From Planctomycetota bacterium (GTDB taxonomy: Bacteria > Planctomycetota > Planctomycetia > Gemmatales > Gemmataceae), in contig JAIOPV010000152.1 of NCBI GenBank assembly GCA_021413735.1, positions 1 through 32,324 of the forward strand: DNA of 32,324 bases. The letters run 5' to 3'. Positions within the stretch are counted from its first letter, which is position 1. Each line of letters starts with the position of its first letter. Shown one piece after another: positions 1 through 5,778 of this stretch. The position numbers and the translations under genes were made by a program. Under the pieces are notes generated by a model. It worked only from the letters and a program-made list of their open reading frames with translations, searched no databases and was not told where the DNA came from.

Positions 1-269
1 CGCCAAATCTTCCCATCAGCGTCCTCGTAGGAATCGTCGTTGCTGTTGAGCCATGTCTTCTGCTGGTCAACGGGATCAAGCACGAAGAACTGGTTGCCTT
101 CGACCTGACGCTTGAGCGCTCCGACGTAGTTGGGCTGGGCCTGCGTGGTGGTCGTGGTGATGGTTTCTTCTTCCTCGTCGCAACACACGGTGGGCCTTCC
201 TTTCAGTAGCGAAATGATGATGAGGATGAGCGTCAGGAATGCGATGGCGGTAATCAAACTGCTTTGCAT
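1..269 (-). CDS. Membrane-anchored protein of unknown function, C-terminus off the left edge
   Basis: This is a leftward reading frame open through the window edge, so only about the first 89 residues are visible. It starts at ATG 269-267, preceded by a purine-rich AGGGGG stretch about 5 bases upstream. Residues 4-20 (SLITAIAFLTLILIIIS) form one hydrophobic helix, followed by an acidic and Thr-rich stretch and then a soluble segment. This suggests an inner-membrane anchor with the rest outside or inside the membrane. It lies 8 bp after the end of the IS-broken gene on the same strand, so it is probably the next gene of that operon and may suffer polar effects from the IS. I do not recognise the family. 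Confidence 0.6.
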   Translation of the reverse strand, partial: MQSSLITAIAFLTLILIIISLLKGRPTVCCDEEEETITTTTTQAQPNYVGALKRQVEGNQFFVLDPVDQQKTWLNSNDDSYEDADGKIW

Positions 270-526
270 GGTGCCCCCTACGCGATGAGAATGCCGATGA
301 TGATTACCACCAGGAGACCGACGGCGATGCCGCCCGCGATATCCCAGCCTGACGGGCCTGTTTCGACGACGGTGACGGGCTCAGCGCCTTGCGCCGGGGG
401 AGGAGCTGGTTGAGCCACCATTCCACCCTGTTGAGTAGTGAACTGACCGTTGGCGTATGTTCCCACCTGGTAACCGTTCTGGTCGACCACGCGGCCGTCG
501 GGATACAAGAGAGCTTGCCCGCCATA

Positions 527-536
527 CCCGCCACCC
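527..536. repeat. Target-site duplication, left copy
   Basis: CCCGCCACCC directly abuts the left end of the insertion sequence and is repeated exactly at 1747-1756 beyond its right end. Ten bases fits the 8-10 bp duplications made by ISAs1-family transposases. Confidence 0.9.
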
Positions 537-1746
537 CAGGGTTTACGCACTTTGATCGACTTGGATTCCCTGCAAAACTTGGAGTAGGAACTCGTCGTCC
601 CAGGCAGCAATCAGCCGACGGGTTTCGATGCTTCCCTTAGCCTTCACTCGCTTCAGAAGTGACACAGCCACTCGGCGGAGCAAGGCGAGGTTGGCACCCG
701 CGTTGAAATCCCGCGTGCGATTCTCGTCCTCACGAAACGCAACATCGAGGATCCAGTGCAGGCCATTCTCGATTTCCCAATGACCGCGAATCAACTCCGC
801 GATCTCCTTCGCTGTCCCCGCGTAACTCGTCAGGTAATAATGCACCGTGGTCGTCACCTTCCCCTTCACCATGCGATCACGCAACACCGACACCACTGCG
901 GCCACATCCAGCCAATCTGAAGGTAAACCCTTCGGTTCATACATCACACAGACGGAACGTTCTTCCTGTCGCCCGTGGCCTTCTTCGACCGTCGCGTGGT
1001 GATCGAATCGAACGCCCTCGGACCCGGTTTCATCCGCCCGCTCAAACACAGTCTGTACCGCCTCGTGCAATGTCGGCTGATTCCCCTTCACCGTGAGCAG
1101 GTAGTGGCCCTCACCCTTACGAATGAGCTTGGCATTCTCGATCTGACACCCCGCGGCGTCGATGGTCACAATGGCTCCGGCCAGGTCCAGTGTCTGCAAC
1201 AACTCCGGGATCACGCCGATCTCGTTGGTTCCGTCTGGTACAACCACCTGCCCGAGAGTCAGGTGGTTCGTCGTCACCCACGCGCTGACCACATGAAGGC
1301 ACCCGGTTGCATTGGAGCGTTTGGCCCGGCGTGCAGACTTCCCGTCGATGGCAATGGGAATAAGTCCAGTGGCTTCGCAGGCCGAGGCCATCCACAAGGC
1401 GAACCGTTTGGCGAAGGCAGCCGGGTCAAGAAGGGAGAAGACGCGGTAGAAAGTGTCGTGGCTGGGAATTCCGTTTTCCAGCGTGAGAAATTGCCGGAAG
1501 AAGGCTTCTTTGCGTCGTCCGTATTCGGCGATTTGCTCCCAGCCATTGGCTCCACCGATGGTGGCACACACGGCGATGGTCACGATATCGACCAAGGCAT
1601 GGAGCTTGTTGGCAGTGTCGGCTCTGGGATCGGGCAGATCGGCATACACCGACGCAATCGGGAGTGCCATTGGAGATCCTCCTTGATTTCCACTGGTGTA
1701 GCTCCAAACCCTGGCTGCGTCATGAGTTCATAGTGCGTAAACCCTG
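537..1746. mobile_element. Complete ISAs1-family insertion sequence, 1210 bp
   Basis: The ends are 14-bp perfect inverted repeats: CAGGGTTTACGCAC at 537-550 and GTGCGTAAACCCTG at 1733-1746. They are flanked by identical 10-bp direct repeats (527-536 and 1747-1756). One transposase gene fills the element. The length, single-gene structure and duplication size match the ISAs1 family. The perfect repeats, exact duplication and intact transposase indicate a recent insertion that may still be mobile. Confidence 0.92.
543..1670 (-). CDS. ISAs1-family DDE transposase
   Basis: This 375-residue enzyme catalyses cut-out and strand transfer of its own IS. The N-terminal part (DLPDPRADTANKLHALVDIVTI, about residues 11-32) matches the domain typically fused to the H-repeat/ISAs1 DDE_Tnp_1 catalytic domain. 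Candidate catalytic residues are Asp109 (IAIDGK), Asp171 (VTIDAAG) and a Glu in the HWEIENGLHW motif near residue 299-301. The length is that of the full family. The start at ATG 1670 sits behind a strong AAGGAGGA ribosome binding site, and the gene almost fills the element, ending within the left inverted-repeat region. I see no frameshift, so it should be active. Confidence 0.93.
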   Translation of the reverse strand: MALPIASVYADLPDPRADTANKLHALVDIVTIAVCATIGGANGWEQIAEYGRRKEAFFRQFLTLENGIPSHDTFYRVFSLLDPAAFAKRFALWMASACEATGLIPIAIDGKSARRAKRSNATGCLHVVSAWVTTNHLTLGQVVVPDGTNEIGVIPELLQTLDLAGAIVTIDAAGCQIENAKLIRKGEGHYLLTVKGNQPTLHEAVQTVFERADETGSEGVRFDHHATVEEGHGRQEERSVCVMYEPKGLPSDWLDVAAVVSVLRDRMVKGKVTTTVHYYLTSYAGTAKEIAELIRGHWEIENGLHWILDVAFREDENRTRDFNAGANLALLRRVAVSLLKRVKAKGSIETRRLIAAWDDEFLLQVLQGIQVDQSA

Positions 1747-1756
1747 CCCGCCACCC
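1747..1756. repeat. Target-site duplication, right copy
   Basis: This is the exact copy of the CCCGCCACCC at 527-536, directly outside the right inverted repeat of the insertion sequence. Keeping only one of the two copies restores the reading frame of the broken gene. Confidence 0.9.
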
Positions 1757-2142
1757 TGATAAACGGTCGTGCCCTGCGGGTGCATAAGGTTGCCCAGGAT
1801 GAGCCCCGTAATCATGCCGTTGCTGTAGCCGTACCCCATGCCGAAGCCGCCCATCATCATCGGATGGCCGTAGCCGCCGTAGTATCCTGCTGAGCCGTAG
1901 GAGCGGTTGATCGTGGTGTTCCGCGTGACCGTCGTCGTGGTGCGGGGCGTGCTGTATGAACGGCTTGGCGAGCTGAAAGAGCGGCCTGAACTGAACGAAC
2001 GGCTGGAACTGAAACCGCCTCGCGAACCTCCGCTTGAAAAGCCTCCACGTGCGAAGCTGGCTTCTGCCGTGCAACAAAGTGATGCGAGCAGCAATACTGG
2101 CAGTAGTTTCTTCATAGTCCATCCTTGGTTATTTTCTGCTTC

Positions 2143-2310
2143 CTACTCGTCATCCTCGTCCGACCAAGTGCGCCGAACGTAGTCAAGCGCTCCGGCGGGC
2201 GAGAATGCGAACCTTGCCCCGTGGCATCTGACTTCAGCACCGCTGTTCTCAATCGCGTAATTGACCCCTGCACGTCGAAGCATTTCTGTGAATTGGTCCT
2301 GATCTGTCAT
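2143..2310 (-). CDS. Small acidic-tailed protein of unknown function (55 aa)
   Basis: A short leftward gene starting at ATG 2310 behind a GGGAGAGCGGGGA purine run, which gives a good ribosome binding site. It encodes 55 residues, MTDQDQFTEMLRRAGVNY... ending DEDDE. The pattern of an N-terminal helix, a short central part with His/Arg and an acidic tail suggests a small soluble protein. Its start lies 12 bp after the stop of the upstream 88-residue gene, and its stop lies 27 bp before the signal-peptide gene, so it belongs to the leftward operon. I do not recognise a family. The ribosome binding site and spacing support it as real. Confidence 0.6.
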   Translation of the reverse strand: MTDQDQFTEMLRRAGVNYAIENSGAEVRCHGARFAFSPAGALDYVRRTWSDEDDE

Positions 2311-2322
2311 TCCCCGCTCTCC

Positions 2323-2589
2323 CTACGCTTCTACTTCCGATGTGTTTGCGATCTGAAGCCCAGCGGCCGCAATCCAGCCACGCACGCACTTCTCCACCCA
2401 CGCCTTCGCGAGTTCTTCTGTCTCGAAGTTGCCTTCTGGCTCTGGAGCTTGGGGAAGCCGAACAGACGCACGGTATCTTGCAGCTCCGCGTGTCGTTCCG
2501 TCAAAGAACACTGATCCAACGCGGATTTTCCCAAGCCGGGCACTTTCAGAACTGACGTACCGTCCGGTGCTATCTTTCCATGTAATCAC
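2323..2589 (-). CDS. Conserved-looking small protein of unknown function (88 aa)
   Basis: It starts at GTG 2589 with AAGGAA about 12 bases upstream. The first 50 residues look like a small beta-rich fold (ITWKDSTGRYVSS, then IRVGSVFFDGTTRGAARYRASVRLP). They are followed by an amphipathic segment (ETEELAKAWVEKCVRGWI) that resembles the helix often seen at the end of short phage and plasmid proteins handling DNA or sharing the AP2-like fold. No catalytic motif is visible. It sits between a membrane protein gene and a 55-residue gene on the same strand with short gaps, so it is probably co-transcribed. The function is unknown. Confidence 0.7.
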   Translation of the reverse strand: MITWKDSTGRYVSSESARLGKIRVGSVFFDGTTRGAARYRASVRLPQAPEPEGNFETEELAKAWVEKCVRGWIAAAGLQIANTSEVEA

Positions 2590-2613
2590 TTGCCCGACTT
2601 TCCTTGCTTGGCT

Positions 2614-2808
2614 TCATTTCCGTTTCTGCTCGTTTGCAGCATTCCGCTCCGGATGATGAACGTCGCCATCCGCATCTAGGGGAGCCGGAGGCCAGCCACG
2701 AATTAGCAGCAGCGGAATGCGGATCAGCCGCACAACGATCCCGTAGGTGAAGCAGATGGTGAGAAAGGCCAGAAACCAGTGATAGTTGAAGAAATCCCAG
2801 ATCGTCAT
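2614..2808 (-). CDS. Small membrane protein (64 aa)
   Basis: Starts at ATG 2808, overlapping the stop of the upstream zinc-finger gene in an ATGA arrangement that implies translational coupling. Residues 10-37 are strongly hydrophobic (about HWFLAFLTICFTYGIVVRL, then IRIPLLLI), giving one long or two short membrane segments, and the tail is charged and hydrophilic. The upstream AGGATG is a usable ribosome binding site. I do not recognise the family. Such small membrane proteins are frequent in this element. Confidence 0.65.
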   Translation of the reverse strand: MTIWDFFNYHWFLAFLTICFTYGIVVRLIRIPLLLIRGWPPAPLDADGDVHHPERNAANEQKRK

Positions 2809-2936
2809 TGTTCACATCCTTGTTGTTTGCGTTTTCTGTGTGCCCGCAGCCTGCATAAGTCCGAGCAGAACCTCTGCCATGCACGAACTGGCATAAACCG
2901 CCTTTTACACTCGCTGCACTTGCTCTCGTCAGTCAT
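2805..2936 (-). CDS. Zinc-ribbon micro-protein (43 aa)
   Basis: A very short leftward gene from ATG 2936 to TGA 2805. It encodes 43 residues with two cysteine pairs, CSEC at residues 7-10 and CSDLC at 24-28, followed by a basic tail (RLRAHRKRKQQ). The pattern C-x2-C ... FCSD-x-CR is that of a treble-clef/zinc-ribbon finger used for nucleic-acid binding. Its last codon overlaps the ATG of the 64-residue membrane protein, and this coupling is strong evidence that the gene is real. There is no recognisable strong ribosome binding site. The function is unknown. Confidence 0.6.
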   Translation of the reverse strand: MTDESKCSECKRRFMPVRAWQRFCSDLCRLRAHRKRKQQGCEQ

Positions 2937-2953
2937 GCTCTGAACTCAAACCG

Positions 2954-3205
2954 TTATCCGTGGCTCTTGTGCTGCCACAGGTTGTCAACCCGTTCCTGAT
3001 ACGCCTTCGCGTTCACTGGCTGCATCTTGCCGCCACAGTAGAAGCACCGCACGTTGTCGAGTCGCGGTGCCCGGATGCTCTCGACATCTCTGCACTCGCG
3101 CCATTTCCTCCCAACGCACTTGGCTGCGATAGGGCTGCTCATGATGAATCCGAGGTCGTATTCGCACTCGTCGTCACCGAACAGGTCTCGCTGTGCGGCA
3201 CTCAC
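2954..3205 (-). CDS. Small Cys-containing protein of unknown function (83 aa)
   Basis: Starts at GTG 3205, sharing GTGA with the stop of the upstream gene, so translation is probably coupled. The 83 residues have an acidic N-terminus (QRDLFGDDECEYDLGF) and later a C-x2-C-like pair (CFYCGGKMQPV at about residues 54-64) that may bind zinc. Another Cys pair candidate lies at CVGRKWREC. The family is unknown. The position inside the overlapping leftward operon and the cysteine pattern support a real nucleic-acid-associated protein. Confidence 0.6.
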   Translation of the reverse strand: MSAAQRDLFGDDECEYDLGFIMSSPIAAKCVGRKWRECRDVESIRAPRLDNVRCFYCGGKMQPVNAKAYQERVDNLWQHKSHG

Positions 3206-3558
3206 GCTGCCTCACTCCCTGCAGCATTGGCGATCGCGTCCCACATGTCGTTACAGCTCGTAGCGTGGTTGCCTCGCTCTGCCATGCCTTTGCGGCTGAC
3301 ACCTCCCTTTCTGTTCGCGTAGGGGCAGTGGCAGGTTCGGCCATAATCTTCGATGTACAGATCGCCACCTCCGCTGTTCTTCGCTGCCTCCAGTAGCTCA
3401 TCGCGCTGCTGCTTCATGTTGCAAATGGCCTCGGGATCGACAAACACTTCTACGGACCCACCAAACTCATACGAAACAGCGTCCCAGGCGGCCTGCTTGT
3501 CGTACTTGGCCTTGTTCTCCCGTGCGACTTCCACCGCGTATTTCTCTGTCAGATTCAT
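3202..3558 (-). CDS. Unknown soluble protein, first gene of the leftward small-gene operon (118 aa)
   Basis: The start at ATG 3558 is chosen because a near-perfect GGAGGA ribosome binding site lies 6 bases upstream; a further ATG at 3579 has no such site. The N-terminal part is helical and charged (NLTEKYAVEVARENKAKYDKQ). The middle contains VEVFVDPEAICNMKQQRDELLEAA and the C-terminal part has TCHCPY and a later Cys. It is the first gene of a leftward series whose members overlap or nearly touch (3202/3205, 2805/2808), and it faces the divergent GP88-like gene across a 245-bp gap. The function is unknown. Confidence 0.65.
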   Translation of the reverse strand: MNLTEKYAVEVARENKAKYDKQAAWDAVSYEFGGSVEVFVDPEAICNMKQQRDELLEAAKNSGGGDLYIEDYGRTCHCPYANRKGGVSRKGMAERGNHATSCNDMWDAIANAAGSEAA

Positions 3559-3664
3559 AAGTCCTCCTCTGTTAACCATGACATCCCCATTCTTTCTTGC
3601 TTGCAGCCCACCATAGCGCGGCCAGAAACGCGTTTCAAGAACTCAATTCTCAACAGTGAATTCT

Positions 3665-3693
3665 TTTAGAGTTGCATGGACCGCAACTCTAAA
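3665..3693. promoter_or_regulatory. Perfect 11-bp inverted repeat in a divergent intergenic region
   Basis: TTTAGAGTTGC at 3665-3675 and GCAACTCTAAA at 3683-3693 are exact reverse complements around a 7-base centre. The repeat lies between the leftward operon (start 3558) and the rightward GP88-like gene (start 3804), where a dimeric repressor could control both. The rest of 3559-3803 shows no gene. A terminator is less likely because both genes point away from it. Confidence 0.5.
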
Positions 3694-3803
3694 CCTCTTG
3701 CGCGAAGCTCAAATCCGTGTGCTTTCTACTCCCCCGTTTCGCCCATCACCTCCTGCATCAACTTCGATGCTTGAGACGGGCGTGTCACGGTGGAGGGCCA
3801 GCA

Positions 3804-4466
3804 ATGGCTACCCAGCACGTGCGTTCGTTGCTCACCCTGGGCAACTGGAAGGTCGGCGAGTCGATTCACATCTGGAGTCTGCCCGCCGTGGAGACGTGTC
3901 CTGGATCAAGCTCTTTGTGCCGGGCCGTTTGTTACGCAACCAAGGGCCGCTACCTGTTCGATGCCGTGCGTGAACGCCTGGCATGGAACCTGGAGCAAGC
4001 CCGCCGCGACGACTTCGTCCCGCGGATGGTTAAAGAGATCCGGCGGAAGGGCTGCCTCGTGATCCGTGTTCACTCCGCAGGCGACTTCTTCGATGAGGTC
4101 TACGCGGGAAAGTGGCTGGAGATCATGCGGACCTGCCCGAAACCCCGGTACTACTGGTATTCGAGGTCCTGGCGTTGTCCGGAGATCGCGTCAGTTCTGG
4201 AACAGATGGCCGCACTCAAATGCTGCCGTGCCTGGTACAGCATCGACACGGAAACCGGGATTCCTGACCCCGTTCCGTTCGGCGTCCGCCTGGCCTTCCT
4301 GCAAGTCAAGAAGGACGAGCGGCCCGAACTCGCAGACATGACGTTCCGCATCCGCCGCCTTCGCAAGGAGTCAAGGGTGGGGTTACCGATGGTGTGTCCC
4401 TCAGAAACGCCGAAAGGCCGGGAGAGGGATACGAACTGTGGGAATTGCAGGAGATGTTTTACCTGA
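3804..4466 (+). CDS. GP88-like (phage gene product 88) family protein
   Basis: The start is ATG 3804 because GGAGGG lies 6 bases upstream and the sequence in front of it does not look like protein. The 220-residue product has the marks I associate with the GP88 family of mycobacteriophages and plasmids. These are an early triple-Cys motif (CPGSSSLCRAVCYA, about residues 27-40), a middle block (IRVHSAGDFFDEVYA ... YYWYSRSW) and a Cys-rich tail (CPSETPKGRERDTNCGNCRRC). The cysteines suggest metal or Fe-S binding. The biochemical role of the family is not established. It precedes a hairpin and a small HTH gene on the same strand. Family assignment is from recognition of these motifs only. Confidence 0.75.
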   Translation: MATQHVRSLLTLGNWKVGESIHIWSLPAVETCPGSSSLCRAVCYATKGRYLFDAVRERLAWNLEQARRDDFVPRMVKEIRRKGCLVIRVHSAGDFFDEVYAGKWLEIMRTCPKPRYYWYSRSWRCPEIASVLEQMAALKCCRAWYSIDTETGIPDPVPFGVRLAFLQVKKDERPELADMTFRIRRLRKESRVGLPMVCPSETPKGRERDTNCGNCRRCFT

Positions 4467-4470
4467 CAAA

Positions 4471-4511
4471 GACCCTAGCGCTTGCGCCAGTTTGGCGTTC
4501 GTGCTAGGGTC
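4471..4511. promoter_or_regulatory. Long interrupted hairpin between GP88-like and HTH genes
   Basis: GACCCTAGC (4471-4479) pairs exactly with GCTAGGGTC (4503-4511). Inside that, GCGCC (4484-4488) pairs with GGCGT-side bases around an AGTTT loop, giving a two-tier stem. It begins 5 bases after the GP88-like stop and ends 28 bases before the next start. It could be a terminator without a U-tract, an attenuator, an RNA processing site or an operator. Confidence 0.55.
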
Positions 4512-4539
4512 GCTCCATTGCTTAGATGGAGATGAAAGT

Positions 4540-4791
4540 ATGCAAGAAGCAGTAGCCGTTTGCAACGGCGAAGAATGGCGACCCGTCGTTGGTTGGGAAC
4601 ACCGCCAAAACATTCTCCATGCCATTCAGCGGGGACTTCGCCCGGAAATCAGGCTGAACGCACAACTCGTGCGAGAAATCCGCGACCTTCGCGGTCATCT
4701 GCCTGCGACTTGGATCGCCAGGGATTACGGAATTTCCTCCACCCATATGAAGTTCATCTGGACCCGCCAGGCTTGGGCACACGTTGACTGA
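4540..4791 (+). CDS. Small helix-turn-helix protein (83 aa)
   Basis: Starts at ATG 4540 behind a GGAGATGAAAG purine run. The C-terminal half (about residues 42-80, QLVREIRDLRGHLPATWIARDYGISSTHMKFIW) matches the common short phage and plasmid helix-turn-helix pattern in which VREIR..LR begins helix 1 and ARDYGIS is the turn before the recognition helix. It probably binds DNA, perhaps as a regulator of this region. It follows a large hairpin that may control its expression. The target is unknown. Confidence 0.6.
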   Translation: MQEAVAVCNGEEWRPVVGWEHRQNILHAIQRGLRPEIRLNAQLVREIRDLRGHLPATWIARDYGISSTHMKFIWTRQAWAHVD

Positions 4792-4853
4792 ACGCGGGGC
4801 TGCCTTTCGGGGCGGCCCTTCGTTCTCCACTGAGGCAACTCGGCCCTTTGCCA

Positions 4854-5573
4854 TCACGCGAAAGTGTCGGTGATGTCTTCGAGCCCGTACACTTCCTCCA
4901 CCCGTGCGCAAAGCTTGCGAGCTTCCTGATCCTCATCGGCATTCAAATATGGACGTGGGATTAATCGGCCTGCGAGGGTAACCTTCTTCTTTAACAGCGC
5001 GACACACGCTACCTCAAGCTGCCAAGCGGCTTCTTTGTTTGCGGCGTCAACCACTTCGCGCTTTGCGAACTTCGCCTCTTTGACGCATACCTTACCGTCC
5101 TTCACACCCAAACAGAGATAGATGCCAAAGAGGTATCGTAAGTTTGGGCCGACATAGCCAACGATCTTCATCTTGTCGAGTAGCCGCTCAAGGCCATCCG
5201 GGTTGATGTCCTTTTTCACCTCGACCGACAGCAGGTTAATCCCTTCCAACCCTCGCTGATGCACAATGATGTCAGGGATCGGGGCGTAGTAGAACTCCTC
5301 GGTATCGAGATCAATGAGCGTGGCATCCAAAAGAATTTTCTTTGCCCCATCCCCGTGCTTGTTGTATTCACAGTCGGCGTGGAACCGCTGTGCCGTAGGC
5401 ACGCTCTCGAAGTAGTCTGGCCTCTTTAGCACCGTGGGGAGATGCCGCTGAAGGTAGGCACCAAGCTTCGCCGTGATGGTTCGCTCATTCACCTTTTTCT
5501 CAAGCAGGTAAACGTCGTCGTTCAGCGACTCTAACGACATTCCAATAAGCTTAAGCACGTCGTCCCGGTCCAT
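4854..5573 (-). CDS. PD-(D/E)XK nuclease-like protein, unknown specificity
   Basis: The start is ATG 5573 because GGGAGG lies 5 bases upstream; an ATG further out at 5633 lacks this. The 239-residue product has a core that looks like the PD-(D/E)XK fold: a Glu/Asp region, then IPDIIVHQRG and GINLLSVEVKKD. This gives a plausible catalytic PD ... E-x-K set, followed by a helix-rich half (LERLLDKMKIVGYV..., LRYLFGIYLCLGV). Such proteins are restriction-type nucleases or nuclease-related sensors. It is divergent from the methylase-helicase, with 205 bp between, so a functional pairing (nuclease versus modification) is possible but unproven. The fold call is by eye and should be treated as moderate. 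Confidence 0.5.
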   Translation of the reverse strand: MDRDDVLKLIGMSLESLNDDVYLLEKKVNERTITAKLGAYLQRHLPTVLKRPDYFESVPTAQRFHADCEYNKHGDGAKKILLDATLIDLDTEEFYYAPIPDIIVHQRGLEGINLLSVEVKKDINPDGLERLLDKMKIVGYVGPNLRYLFGIYLCLGVKDGKVCVKEAKFAKREVVDAANKEAAWQLEVACVALLKKKVTLAGRLIPRPYLNADEDQEARKLCARVEEVYGLEDITDTFA

Positions 5574-5778
5574 GACTGCCTCCCGTCCGAAGCACTTGCC
5601 TATCGCGGCTACCGCCGACAACCACGTATCCAACGTGCTCGCCGTCCACGTCTAGCAGACATGGCGTGTGGCAATTCTCCTCAGCCAGGCCAGCGAGGGC
5701 AAGACCCGACCAATCCGCTTGCGCGAACGTTCTCGGCGAGTTACGCCTTTCGGGTGCCAACAATGACCGCGGTCCCCG

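Larger units (their letters stand above)
278..2115 (-). pseudogene. Secreted/membrane Ser-Gly-rich protein, disrupted by an ISAs1-family insertion
   Basis: The gene begins at ATG 2115 with a clear Sec signal peptide (MKKLLPVLLLASLCCTAEA) behind an AAGGATGG ribosome binding site. A Ser/Gly/Arg-rich region and a Gly/Tyr/Met-rich region follow, up to ...VYQGGG at the insertion point (1747). Removing the IS and one copy of the 10-bp target duplication joins this in frame to YGGQALLYPDGR... from base 526 down to the stop at 278-280. The restored protein is about 210 residues and ends in a C-terminal transmembrane helix (about IAGGIAVGLLVVIIIGILIA). The fused frames on either side of the IS (1720-2115 and 278-610) are artefacts of reading into IS sequence. 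The family is unknown; it looks like a cell-envelope protein. The exact in-frame restoration makes the disruption certain, while whether either half is still expressed is unknown. Confidence 0.85.

Noticed and set aside
975..1733. Rightward frame opposite the transposase
   Set aside because: It is a shadow of the IS transposase on the other strand and stops at the IS end.
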